Positions 26,435 to 35,234 of a stretch of 44,368 nucleotides of DNA are shown in pieces. The notes under the pieces are model-generated. The model made no database searches and was not told the origin of the DNA. It saw nothing but the letters and a program-made list of their open reading frames with translations. The translations under genes were made by a program, and so were the position numbers. The first letter of the stretch is position 1. The number at the start of each line of letters is the position of its first letter. The DNA is from Planctomycetota bacterium. GTDB lineage: Bacteria > Planctomycetota > Planctomycetia > Gemmatales > Gemmataceae. The stretch covers positions 1 through 44,368 of the forward strand of contig QWOS01000090.1 in NCBI GenBank assembly GCA_003669555.1, in the 5' to 3' direction.

Positions 26435-26567
26435 GCGGGACTCCTGGTCATAGGGGTCTGGTTTCTGTCGCTACACTAACCCATGGGCCAGTACCATGCC
26501 CAGAGGGTTTGGCCCAGTGCCTTGTCGGGTAGGGGCCAGCTTTCCATAAACCAGGAGGAGACAGGGA

Positions 26568-26936
26568 ATGGCCCAAGATTTGAAAGAATACACCGAAGAG
26601 CAGGCTCGGACCCACCTTGCAGAAATGGGCCTGGATCGCTGGTTTGTGGAAAATGGCTGGATTCGCCGCAAATACAACACCGATGGCTGGCCAACCACGC
26701 TGCAGGTGGTCAATGCAGTGGGATTTCTGTGCGAGGCCGGCTACCATCATGCTGATCTGGAAGTGACATGGGGCAGGGTGCTTGTCAAACTGAAGACACA
26801 TAGCCATCGGGCCATCACGGATATGGATTTCGAGATGGCCCGGCGCATCGAGGATACGGTGCTTTGGCGGCCACAACCTGGCCAGGGCCATGCCTTGCAG
26901 GGAAACCCCAACAAGTTCGTTCATGATAAAGCCTGA
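26568..26936 (+). CDS. Pterin-4a-carbinolamine dehydratase-like protein
   Basis: 122 residues. The Shine-Dalgarno AGGAGG precedes the ATG by about 8 nt. The PCD/DCoH fold shows at VVNAVGFLCEAGYHHADLEV, TWGRVLVKL, and THSHRAITDMDFEMARRIE, where the YHH pair and the later His supply the catalytic histidines. These enzymes dehydrate 4a-hydroxytetrahydropterin to recycle the cofactor of aromatic amino acid hydroxylases; in organisms without those, roles are less clear. It overlaps the dus gene by 14 nt, a pairing that suggests co-expression only. Confidence 0.8.
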   Translation: MAQDLKEYTEEQARTHLAEMGLDRWFVENGWIRRKYNTDGWPTTLQVVNAVGFLCEAGYHHADLEVTWGRVLVKLKTHSHRAITDMDFEMARRIEDTVLWRPQPGQGHALQGNPNKFVHDKA

Positions 26937-28116
26937 AAACCAGCTTTCCACCGCAACCAAACCTCTGGTGGCCAACGGCACCCGGATGGATCCCACCGAT
27001 CCCCGGCGTTCCTTGCTGACCCCGGATCCGGTGCCGCCGCCAGCCCATCTGGTGGGGGGGCGGGTGCGTTTGGGGCCACTGACTTTGGCCAGTCGCTTCA
27101 CCATGGCGCCGCTGGCCGGGTACACCAACCTGCCATTCCGCCTGGTGGTACGGGAGTTGGGCGGCATAGGGTTGGCTACCACGGATCTGGTGAATGGCCG
27201 CGCATTGATGCTGGCCAGTGCCAAAACGCTCGACCTGATCCAGACCTGCGCCGAGGATCGCCCTTTTGCGGTGCAGATTTATGGCGGTCTGCCTCATGAA
27301 TTGGCGGAAGCAGCCCGGCATCTGGTGGGGCTTCTTGGGGATGGTTTGGCCAGTATTGATATCAATATGGGCTGTCCTGTACACAAAATTACCAAGGGCG
27401 GCGGTGGCTCGGCCATGTTGTGCCAGGTGGGCAATGCTGTCGCTCTGGTGCGGGCGGTTGTCGAAGCGGTTCCTTTGCCCGTGACGGTGAAAATGCGTCT
27501 GGGGTGGGATGCGAAACAGATCACAGCCCCTGAACTGGCGCGCGAATTCGAGCAGGTCGGTGTGGCGGGGCTCACCATCCATGGCCGCACCCGCGAGCAA
27601 GGCTTTTCGGGCGGGGTGGATGTGGCGGGCATTCGTAGTGTGGTCCAGGCGGTGGAGCGCATCCCGGTGCTGGGAAATGGTGATGTGCGCACCCTCACCG
27701 ATGCCGCCAACATGCTGCGCGAGACTGGCTGCTCGGGATTGGCCCTGGGGCGTGGCGCATTGCTCAACCCGTGGATCTTTCATCATCTGGCCCGCTGGGA
27801 TGCAACGGGTGATCCGGGCGATCCACCCACCTACATCCAGCGGCTGGAATTCATGATCCGTCATTTTGAAAGGCTGCTTTCCATCCGTGATGAGCGGTTT
27901 GCCTGCCTCACCTTCCGCAAGATGGCGGGCTGGTACTGCAAAATGCTGCGGCCCGGTCGGGAAATCCAGCAAGGTATTGTCATGCTGGAAAGCCAGGCTC
28001 ATTTCAATCAGTTATGCGAGCAGATGCGTCCTGCCATCGAGTCCCGCGACAGCCATCCCTGGCATGAGGCTGAGCTACCCCTGAACCTTCCTGCCGGGCC
28101 CATCGCCCACTGGTGA
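26923..28116 (+). CDS. tRNA-dihydrouridine synthase (Dus)
   Basis: 397 residues from the ATG at 26923, which overlaps the preceding stop; ATGs at 26890 and 26986 are alternatives, since the first ~50 residues are not conserved. The FMN-binding TIM barrel starts at FTMAPLAGYTNLPFR. The catalytic Cys is in INMGCPVHKITKGGGGSAML, and IHGRTREQGFSG and GNGDVRT are present. The enzyme reduces uridine to dihydrouridine in the tRNA D-loop using NADPH. The C-terminal helical domain is complete. DusA/B/C subtype cannot be decided by eye. Second gene of a two-gene unit. Confidence 0.93.
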   Translation: MIKPENQLSTATKPLVANGTRMDPTDPRRSLLTPDPVPPPAHLVGGRVRLGPLTLASRFTMAPLAGYTNLPFRLVVRELGGIGLATTDLVNGRALMLASAKTLDLIQTCAEDRPFAVQIYGGLPHELAEAARHLVGLLGDGLASIDINMGCPVHKITKGGGGSAMLCQVGNAVALVRAVVEAVPLPVTVKMRLGWDAKQITAPELAREFEQVGVAGLTIHGRTREQGFSGGVDVAGIRSVVQAVERIPVLGNGDVRTLTDAANMLRETGCSGLALGRGALLNPWIFHHLARWDATGDPGDPPTYIQRLEFMIRHFERLLSIRDERFACLTFRKMAGWYCKMLRPGREIQQGIVMLESQAHFNQLCEQMRPAIESRDSHPWHEAELPLNLPAGPIAHW

Positions 28117-28254
28117 AATCCCCCCAGCCGCTGGCTTTCCCCCGGGGCCTGACACTGGGATGGATTCCGGCCGTGATAACCGCTATCAGACCCCGCCGAG
28201 TCTTGGGAGCCCACTCCGTGGGTGCCAGGGATTCCTTGAAACGGGGGAGATTTG

Positions 28255-29181
28255 GTGTCCTTACGCGCCTTAAAACTGCAGTTGCAACCCCGGGAAATTT
28301 CCCCCATCCCCGCCTACACCACCAGCCATGGGCAGTGCTGGAATATCGATGCGCTGGAAGGGTTGAAACGGCTGGCCGACGATTCCGTCGATCTGGTCCT
28401 CACTTCACCTCCCTTTGCGCTCAGGCGACAAAAGGCTTACGGGAATGTGGATCCGTCATCTTACAGCGACTGGCTATGGCCTTATGTCGAACAAATTCAC
28501 CGGGTATTGCACCCCACCGGCAGCTTCGTGCTGGAACTGGGTGGAGCCTGGGTGAGAGGCAGTGCCACGCGCTCCCTCTATCAGTACGAACTGATCCTGC
28601 GACTCAGCAAGATGTTTCACCTGGCCCAGGATTTTTATTGGTACAACCCCAGCAAATTACCCACCCCTGCCCAATGGGTGACCATCACTCGCACCCGGGT
28701 GAAAGACGCCGTCAACATGATCTGGTGGTTGTCGAAGTCAACCGAACCGAGGGCGGACAATCGCCGGGTTCTGAAGCCGTATAGCCCGTCGATGAAGCGT
28801 CTGCTGCGCGATGGATATGATCCCGCCATGCGTCCGTCACAGCATGAGCTGAGCAAGGTATTTCAGAAGGATAACGGGGGGGCCATTCCGTCAAATGTGC
28901 TGATAGTACCCAACACCCGCTCCAGCGATCCGTATTTCCGCGCTTGCCGGGCTGAGGGTTTACCGATCCATCCCGCCCGGTTTCCGCTTCCGGTGCCTGA
29001 TTTTTTTGTGCGCCTGCTGACCCAGCCCGGGGACCTGGTGGTGGATCCATTCGGGGGGAGCAACACGGTGGGGTTTGTGGCGGAGACGCTCGACAGGCGC
29101 TGGCTGAGTATGGAAATTGACCCGGCCTATGCTCAAGGATCCCGGCTGAGATTCCAGCCGAGACCCTCGGAAGCGGCCTGA
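28255..29181 (+). CDS. Beta-class DNA methyltransferase (N4-C or N6-A)
   Basis: 308 residues from the GTG at 28255 (GGAG 5 nt upstream); a TTG just before it is closer than ideal. Motif IV TSPPF near residue 50 precedes the SAM-binding motif I DPFGGSNTVG near residue 265, the order of beta-class amino-methyltransferases. TSPP is more typical of N4-cytosine enzymes, but N6-adenine cannot be excluded. The 210-residue middle (SDWLWPYVEQIHRVL through NVLIVPNTRSSD) includes the target-recognition part. It methylates a specific DNA site using S-adenosylmethionine. Convergent with an unknown gene (19 bases between stops) and not beside a recognisable restriction nuclease. Confidence 0.88.
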   Translation: MSLRALKLQLQPREISPIPAYTTSHGQCWNIDALEGLKRLADDSVDLVLTSPPFALRRQKAYGNVDPSSYSDWLWPYVEQIHRVLHPTGSFVLELGGAWVRGSATRSLYQYELILRLSKMFHLAQDFYWYNPSKLPTPAQWVTITRTRVKDAVNMIWWLSKSTEPRADNRRVLKPYSPSMKRLLRDGYDPAMRPSQHELSKVFQKDNGGAIPSNVLIVPNTRSSDPYFRACRAEGLPIHPARFPLPVPDFFVRLLTQPGDLVVDPFGGSNTVGFVAETLDRRWLSMEIDPAYAQGSRLRFQPRPSEAA

Positions 29182-29199
29182 TCAACTGCCAACTGAAGC

Positions 29200-29919
29200 T
29201 CAGGTCCGGACGGAACGCTGTCGCATCAGATTCAGGTGCCTGGTGAACCGATCTTGCAGGTAGGAATGCAACTGCTTCAGAAGGGCCACATCGTCGAGAC
29301 TGACGCTACGGCCATTGCTGAGCGTGAGAGGGGCTTTTTCGAGTCGCAATCTGGAATCTTCCAGATTCTCACGGACAAGCTCCAGCTGCATATCAATCTC
29401 GTCACTCCGCAGCGAATCCCCAAGCGACCAGAACTGGGTTGCATCACCAAAGCTGATCTCTGGCTTGCGATCCTCCAGGTGCTTGCTCAGGGCTTCGCTA
29501 TCGAGCAGACCCACCAGCAGGCGATTCAATTCCGCTGGCAACCCTTTGAGTGAGGGCGACGGCGCGGTGCGCTGCATGGGGGGAGGGCCCTCCCCGGCAT
29601 GGAGCCTGGTTACGGCCTTTTTGCCGTCAGAAGTCAGCACATACATCTTTTGGCCGACTTTCAGGAGCCAGCCTTTTTTGGCCAACCCCTTTTCGCCCAT
29701 GATGCTTGCCAAAATCTTGTTCGAGTCGGGATAGTGCTCAGCATAGCCCTTCAGACCAAAGGTCTTTGGGTACTTTTTCCACGCCATCACAATCAAGGAT
29801 TCGGCGCTGAATGGGGATTCCCCGCCTTTTTCCAGGTCGTGTGCGGAGAGCAATATCTTTTCCGGAACCGTGCAATCAGCAAGGCCGGGTGAGTTTTCCG
29901 GGTTCTTGACGTTAGCCAT
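29200..29919 (-). CDS. Unknown protein with winged-helix-like N-terminus, methylase partner
   Basis: 239 residues from the ATG at 29919; the frame extends to 30000, and neither start has a strong ribosome site. Residues about 15-105 (PFSAESLIVMAWKKYPKTFG, SNKILASIMGEKGLAKKGWL, GQKMYVLTSDGKKAV) look like a winged helix-turn-helix. The rest is helical and charged (QLELVRENLEDSRLRLEKAP), ending in a basic segment. I see no PD-(D/E)xK or HNH motif. Its position convergent to the methyltransferase suggests a functional pair, perhaps a DNA-binding partner or an unrecognised restriction subunit. Not established. Confidence 0.65.
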   Translation of the reverse strand: MANVKNPENSPGLADCTVPEKILLSAHDLEKGGESPFSAESLIVMAWKKYPKTFGLKGYAEHYPDSNKILASIMGEKGLAKKGWLLKVGQKMYVLTSDGKKAVTRLHAGEGPPPMQRTAPSPSLKGLPAELNRLLVGLLDSEALSKHLEDRKPEISFGDATQFWSLGDSLRSDEIDMQLELVRENLEDSRLRLEKAPLTLSNGRSVSLDDVALLKQLHSYLQDRFTRHLNLMRQRSVRT

Positions 29920-30094
29920 CGTTTTTCCGGGGTGCCAATAGGTGCGCTCTGGGTATCGGGCATTCTGAACATCCTTCGGCTTGCACTCAACCCGGGTCAA
30001 TCCCCCTGGATCAGAATTCGGAAAATGGACCCCGCGTAGTCGTTAAGGTCGGCACCACCGATACAGGCTTGACCGGATACCCTCGTCAGCTGAC

Positions 30095-31210
30095 TCAACC
30101 GGAACAGACCTCCTCCACCGGGCCTGCTTCATCTTCCAGGATCCCCAATCCAACCCCGCTCGCCGTCTCTATTTCGGGACCGCGCCAATCTTCCCCTTCC
30201 AGAAGGATGCCGGCCATCACCGTAGCGTAGCTCCCTTCCTGCAGACTGAATTGCAATTCAAAGCCGCCATGCCCCGTGGCCGGCTGCCAACTGGGATCAC
30301 CCGGGTAAAGCAGGGCACGCCGCCGGGCACCCGGAAATAATTTCCCTTTCGAAGAGATCAGGCTGCCCAGGCCCAGGCGTTCCAGAAGGTCACGCTCCAC
30401 CCGGGCCGCTTCCCCCTGGGCAGGCAACAACCGGGCGCCGGGAAGAGGCCCGGCCGGAACCACCTCACCCGCATCCAGTCTGATTTGCTCACGAACGGGA
30501 TCCTTGGCGACAAACAGGCCGCCGCGGGGCCAGTGGGCCAGAATCTCGCCTTCCACCACCTGACGGAGAGTGCCTGCCCGCAGGCGATCGAGGACCCAGG
30601 CGTTGAAGACATGCGATTGTACAGCGGATAAAGCCAGGCGCCTTAGCCAGGGGTTCACGGGCAAGCCCGGATCCTGAAGCAGGGCCTTTCCCAAACGCAG
30701 GGTCTGTCCTTCCCGGCCAAAGCGCTGCGAGCCATAAGCATTGGGGAAACCGCGACGGACCAGATCCGCTATCCGGGGCCCGATGATGTCTCGCCAGTGG
30801 GGCTTGGGGTCCCGCACCACCAGGCGGAAACGGTTCCCATGCAAATGGCCAGGGCGCAGCTTGTTGCGGTGCTTTAGCGACCGCAAAACCGTCCAGCTTT
30901 CGCCACACAACCCCTGGTCCACAGGCGCTGCCAGGCGGGGCAGGCTGATCCACTGCCAGGTGATGGCCCTTTTGTCTTTCAGGCCCGCCATGCCGATCTC
31001 ACGCTGGGGAACGCCGGTCACTTTGGCCAATTCCCGTAGCAGCCTGTCCGCCGCAAGATCCCGCTTGCGAACCCACAGGTACCAGAATTCCCCATCCCCG
31101 GCTGGCTCATAGGCGGGAATCTCTTCCACCTGAAAGTCTTCCGGCACGGTCTTCAGGAACCCTCCCGTGCCCGGCTGGCCTGCCAGGTCGATCCGCCATC
31201 CATCTGCCAT
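30095..31210 (-). CDS. truD: tRNA pseudouridine(13) synthase TruD
   Basis: 371 residues from the ATG at 31210, with GGGAG 9 nt upstream; an upstream in-frame start at 31261 is less well supported. The catalytic Asp79 sits in AGLKDKRAIT, the TruD signature equivalent to E. coli Asp80. Also seen: FGREGQTLRLG, SHVFNAWVLDR and the C-terminal ELQFSLQEGSYATVM. The enzyme isomerises U13 in tRNA(Glu). Divergent from the aldehyde dehydrogenase with about 90 bases between, so both promoters share that gap. Confidence 0.93.
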   Translation of the reverse strand: MADGWRIDLAGQPGTGGFLKTVPEDFQVEEIPAYEPAGDGEFWYLWVRKRDLAADRLLRELAKVTGVPQREIGMAGLKDKRAITWQWISLPRLAAPVDQGLCGESWTVLRSLKHRNKLRPGHLHGNRFRLVVRDPKPHWRDIIGPRIADLVRRGFPNAYGSQRFGREGQTLRLGKALLQDPGLPVNPWLRRLALSAVQSHVFNAWVLDRLRAGTLRQVVEGEILAHWPRGGLFVAKDPVREQIRLDAGEVVPAGPLPGARLLPAQGEAARVERDLLERLGLGSLISSKGKLFPGARRRALLYPGDPSWQPATGHGGFELQFSLQEGSYATVMAGILLEGEDWRGPEIETASGVGLGILEDEAGPVEEVCSG

Positions 31211-31300
31211 GCTGTTTTGCTCCCACCGGGGTCGAAGTGTGGTTTTCAAGCGCGCCACCACTTCTCGATCATGGCACCATCATCCTGTATGATCGCAGGC

Positions 31301-32827
31301 ATGCAGCCAAGCCACACCATACCCCATGATCCAGGTAATCCCCTCGCCGGGGTTTTGGACCTGGCGCGAGAATTCCAGCCCGCCTGGGAGGCCCGGCCAT
31401 TGGCAGAGCGGCTGGCTTGCGTCGGCAGGTTGCGTGGCCTGCTGGTCAGGCATAACGGAGAGCTGACCCGCATCGCCTGTGCCGAACTGGGCAAGGCACC
31501 CCAGGAGGTGCTTTCCGCCGACATCATGGTACTGGCAGAAGCTTGCCGGTACCTGCAGAGGCATGCCAGGCGTCTTTTGGCCCCGAGGCGGGTTTCCTGG
31601 AGGGATACCCCCTGGATCATGTTCAGGTCCAGGGTTTGGGTAGAACGGAAAGCGCGGGGAGTAGTGGGTATTATTGGCACCTGGAACTATCCGTATTTTC
31701 TGGCCGGATCCCAGATGCTCCAGGCGTTGGTGGCCGGCAATACCGTGATTTTCAAGCCTTCCGAGCTGGCGGTGCAATGCTCGGCCCTCATGATCGACCT
31801 GTTTCATCAGGCCGGGTTTCCCCCCGAAGCCTTGCAGGCTTTGCCCTCCCGGCGCGAATATGGTGCCCACCTGGCGTCGGCCGCTGTGGACCACCTGGTG
31901 TTCACTGGAAGTCTTCCCGTGGGACGGCTGGTGGCGAAAGCTGCCACCGAAAACATGGTGCCTTGCACTTTGGAGCTATCGGGGTGTGACGCACTGGTGG
32001 CCCTGGACGATGCCGATCCTGAACTGGTGGCACGCGCCGCCTGGTTTGGGGCGGTTATCAACCGGGGGCAAACCTGTGTCGCAACCCGGCGTGTGGTGGC
32101 CACGGCCAAAATGCTGGAAAAGGTGGAGCCGATCCTGGCCAGGATCATCCAGGGTGTTGAACCATTTCCTCTGGTTCAGCCTGCCGAGGGATTGAAGGCC
32201 CACCGCCTGGCCGTTTTGGCGGTGGGGCAGGGGGCGCGTTTTGTTGGAATGCCACCCAGCCAGCCGGCGGAGGGGGGCGTCTGCCCTCCTCTGGTGCTGG
32301 CGGGGGCCCGGCCTGATATGGATATCTGCAGGCAAGCATTGTTCGCCCCGGTGCTTTGCCTGGTGGAGGCTCGCAGCGAAGCGGAGTTGGTGGCTGTGGA
32401 ATCTGCCTGCCCGCTGAGTCTGGGGGTATCGGTATTCAGTTTGTCCACTGACAAGGCTTTGCAGGTGGCGGCGCGCTTGCGCGGCCCGAATATTGGCATC
32501 AACGAGGTGGTCATCACGGCTGGGCATCCAGCCACACCCATTGTGGCCCGAGGGGCCAGTGGCTGGGGCAGTACCCAGGGGGATGAGGGATTACTTGAAT
32601 TGACACTGCCCCGGGTGATTTACCAGGCGCCCGCAGGGGCCAAAACCTTCAGGCCCCATCTGGATACAGTGCCCGTGGGCGGAAAACCCCTCCAGGATTT
32701 GACCGGGCTGCTCGAGGCTCTACTGCGCTTGGCCCATGGGGGAACGATAGCTATTCGCCTGGGGGCTCTGGTATCGCTGCCCGCCAAGGCTTGGCAGTAT
32801 TGGCGGGCAGGGCGGCAAACCGACTGA
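31301..32827 (+). CDS. Aldehyde dehydrogenase superfamily protein
   Basis: 508 residues from the ATG at 31301 (weak AGG upstream; ATG at 31289 also possible). The family motifs are present: the oxyanion Asn129 in GTWNYP, FTGS at the cofactor site, general-base Glu225 (LELSG), and nucleophile Cys259 in NRGQTC. The NAD(P)-dependent enzyme oxidises an aldehyde to its acid. The last ~50 residues extend beyond the usual domain (GGTIAIRLGALVSLPAKAWQ). Length is normal to long. Substrate unknown; no pathway neighbours. Its stop is 11 bases from the convergent zinc-ribbon membrane gene. Confidence 0.88.
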   Translation: MQPSHTIPHDPGNPLAGVLDLAREFQPAWEARPLAERLACVGRLRGLLVRHNGELTRIACAELGKAPQEVLSADIMVLAEACRYLQRHARRLLAPRRVSWRDTPWIMFRSRVWVERKARGVVGIIGTWNYPYFLAGSQMLQALVAGNTVIFKPSELAVQCSALMIDLFHQAGFPPEALQALPSRREYGAHLASAAVDHLVFTGSLPVGRLVAKAATENMVPCTLELSGCDALVALDDADPELVARAAWFGAVINRGQTCVATRRVVATAKMLEKVEPILARIIQGVEPFPLVQPAEGLKAHRLAVLAVGQGARFVGMPPSQPAEGGVCPPLVLAGARPDMDICRQALFAPVLCLVEARSEAELVAVESACPLSLGVSVFSLSTDKALQVAARLRGPNIGINEVVITAGHPATPIVARGASGWGSTQGDEGLLELTLPRVIYQAPAGAKTFRPHLDTVPVGGKPLQDLTGLLEALLRLAHGGTIAIRLGALVSLPAKAWQYWRAGRQTD

Positions 32828-32838
32828 AGCGGCGGATC

Positions 32839-33858
32839 TCAGTCAGGCTGAGCGTCGGTGCCCTTGAACCTGAAGCCAGCCTTCACCCGCTCGTCCTTCA
32901 GGCAGATGACAAACCAGATTCCGAAAAGGATGGAGAAAATGGAAGTCACCGGCAACACAATCACCGGAAAGTAAAAGAAATCCATGTTCTCGTACTCTTT
33001 CCAGATGAAAGTGAGAAAAGTCAGGCAGTTGACCGGCAGGAAGCACATCACGGCAGTGGTGACACCCCACCGGTAAGATTCGAGATTGATGATCTTTACG
33101 GTTCCAATCAGCAGCATGAAGGTCCAGACAACGATGAAAATGCTGGCCAGAAGCCAGGCGATGCGGGTGGGTTTTTCGCTGCGTGACATGAATTCCTTGG
33201 CCGCCTCATCTTCCTCTTTGGACATTTCCGTCTTGCCGTACTCGGGTTCCCACATTTTTTTGCCGGCCTTGTCGAGCGGAATGGGCCAGGAAAGCTTGTC
33301 CAGTTTGAGGTCTTCCTGGCGTGACTTCCATTTGGTGGCATTGTCGTCTTTGTTGGCCAGCTTCTTGTTGAGAAATTCCTTCAATGACTCGGCGGGACTG
33401 AGTAATCTTTCCTGAAAAACAAAGGCCCAGCCCGCCAAAACCATGCTGCCAATGCTCAAGAGGAGCATGAGCGTGCAGTGGAACATCATGTTGTTGCAAG
33501 GTTTGGTGAGGATCTCGATAGCCGGTCCGCGGAAATCTTTCAGGGAGGTGTCGGGGGCGTAATTGATCTCAGGCTTGCCACCCTCTTTTTTCTTGCTGCT
33601 TTTTTTGTTCTTCCGGCTGTCTTTCGGGTCTTCGGGGGGAGGGGCATCTGGGTCGGTGGCTATGCCATAGGTGCTGCCGGATTCTTCCTCCCCATCGTCA
33701 TCCAGGACAGGTTTTTTGGCCTTGGGCACCTCCGGCTCGCCTCCCGCAGTGAAGGTTTCCTTGCATTTGGGGCAACGAACCTTTTTTCCAGCCGGGACTG
33801 GCGCTGCAGGGCGAAGCACTGACGAGCAGTGCGGACAGGTGAGTGTGGGGCTGGCCAT
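32839..33858 (-). CDS. MJ0042-type zinc-ribbon membrane protein
   Basis: 339 residues. The N-terminal ribbon has C8-x2-C11-x17-C29-x2-C32 with the MJ0042-like spacing that is common in planctomycete membrane proteins. A long, highly charged Lys/Asp/Glu segment follows (about 40-95, PKAKKPVLDDDGEEESGS). Then come a first membrane helix near 128-150, a soluble domain (about 150-235) and three or more further helices ending in VICLKDERVKAGFRFKG. Function unknown. The ribbon may bind zinc in the cytoplasm. Its promoter would be in the gap after 33858. Confidence 0.8.
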   Translation of the reverse strand: MASPTLTCPHCSSVLRPAAPVPAGKKVRCPKCKETFTAGGEPEVPKAKKPVLDDDGEEESGSTYGIATDPDAPPPEDPKDSRKNKKSSKKKEGGKPEINYAPDTSLKDFRGPAIEILTKPCNNMMFHCTLMLLLSIGSMVLAGWAFVFQERLLSPAESLKEFLNKKLANKDDNATKWKSRQEDLKLDKLSWPIPLDKAGKKMWEPEYGKTEMSKEEDEAAKEFMSRSEKPTRIAWLLASIFIVVWTFMLLIGTVKIINLESYRWGVTTAVMCFLPVNCLTFLTFIWKEYENMDFFYFPVIVLPVTSIFSILFGIWFVICLKDERVKAGFRFKGTDAQPD

Positions 33859-33966
33859 GCGAAATAAATCCTCTGAATTAACAAGACTGGAGCAAGATTA
33901 TGTGAACGCAACAAAAAAGGCGCAACTATTTCTTTACAGGCTGAAGGCTTGCCCGGTACGGTCGAT

Positions 33967-35058
33967 TCATACCCCTCGCAATGTCAGGTAGGTGGCTGGC
34001 TGTCCGAGAATGCGGACCCGCATGCTGCCTGCCACCGACAATCGGCAAACCAGGGCCGCCTGCCGGGCCGCAGCCACTTCGCTTGTCAGCACCACGCCGA
34101 GACCATTCGGGCGCAGTACACGCTTCATTTCCATGAATGTGGCGGCATAAAGCTGACCAAGGTTTTCCCCCACTCCGTAAGCCATGCCGAAAGGCAGGTT
34201 GCATAAAATCCGGTCCACCGAGCGTTCTGCCAACGGCAATCGCCTTGCATCCCATCGGCAAAAAGTGCCTCCGCCCATAGTGCGCAGGTTCAGCCGGGCG
34301 CAATCCAGCGCCTCGGCATCGACATCACCACCCAGCAGGCGAACCTTCCCCTTCCCATTGGACTGGACCATCAGGCGGGCTTCCGCCAACAGGGTCCCCG
34401 CTCCGCACATGGGGTCCAGAATTACCATCCCGGGCTGGATATCTGCCGCGCGGGCCATCGCCGCTGCAAGGACCGGGCGGAGCGAGGCGGGCCTGTGTTC
34501 GCGCTTATAGGTGCGATGGCGCATGGTACGATCCGACAGGCGCAGGCCGCAAATCGCCTGGGTGCCCTCGATGGTGAGCCAGAATTCGATATCGGCGTTT
34601 TCTTCTACCACCCGCCATTTTGGGTGGATGGCCTGACCCAGGCCGCGGGCGAGCGCCTGGCGGGTGTATTGTCTTTGATAAACATGCTTGCCACTTTGCT
34701 GAACAACCAGCCAGTATCCCGGATTTCCTTTGGGTTTCGTCCGGATACTGTGGTGCAGTGCCAGCATGCGGGGCCAATCAGCCTTGGACTTGGTCCATTT
34801 TTCGATCCAGTCGAGGTCGAGTGCCCGGTAGGAAAGCTGGTCACTTCCCCAGGCAAAAAGGAAAACATCTTCCACCGTGCGCAGTTCAAGCAGATCCGCA
34901 GTGATTTCCGGCACTTTGAAAACCACCAGTCCCTGGCCTGTGCGAAGAATTTCGCCTCCCAGGCGGTCACGGATTTCATCGGAGGCAACTTGCTCAAGGC
35001 CCGGAATAGTCTGGGCGTAACAGGCTGGTGGCGGCGTTTGCGGTTTTCTGGAGTTCAT
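33967..35058 (-). CDS. THUMP-domain RNA methyltransferase (RlmL/Trm14-like)
   Basis: 363 residues from the ATG at 35058; an upstream in-frame ATG at 35121 is possible but adds unconserved residues. The N-terminal THUMP-type region (YAQTIPGLEQVASDEIRDRL, and KPKGNPGYWLVV further on) binds RNA. The methyltransferase core carries motif I DPMCGAGTLLAEA and the catalytic tetrapeptide NLPFG, as in m2G enzymes of 23S rRNA (RlmL) and tRNA (Trm14/TrmN). RNA target is not decidable from sequence; tRNA position 6 is a reasonable guess. Divergent from the TPR/alpha-CTD gene. Confidence 0.85.
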   Translation of the reverse strand: MNSRKPQTPPPACYAQTIPGLEQVASDEIRDRLGGEILRTGQGLVVFKVPEITADLLELRTVEDVFLFAWGSDQLSYRALDLDWIEKWTKSKADWPRMLALHHSIRTKPKGNPGYWLVVQQSGKHVYQRQYTRQALARGLGQAIHPKWRVVEENADIEFWLTIEGTQAICGLRLSDRTMRHRTYKREHRPASLRPVLAAAMARAADIQPGMVILDPMCGAGTLLAEARLMVQSNGKGKVRLLGGDVDAEALDCARLNLRTMGGGTFCRWDARRLPLAERSVDRILCNLPFGMAYGVGENLGQLYAATFMEMKRVLRPNGLGVVLTSEVAAARQAALVCRLSVAGSMRVRILGQPATYLTLRGV

Positions 35059-35234
35059 GGAAGGCTGCTTCTTGGTCCTGAAAGGGTTATGGTCCCAGAC
35101 TTGACTTGCCCAGGGGTTCATTGGCCCGCTACAACATAATTTACCGCATTTGGCAGGCGCGGCCCGAAAAGTCAGGGTTGTCGCCGTTTTTTGTATTGGC
35201 TGCGGTGGTATTTCACGCATTCGGGGGAACGGGC

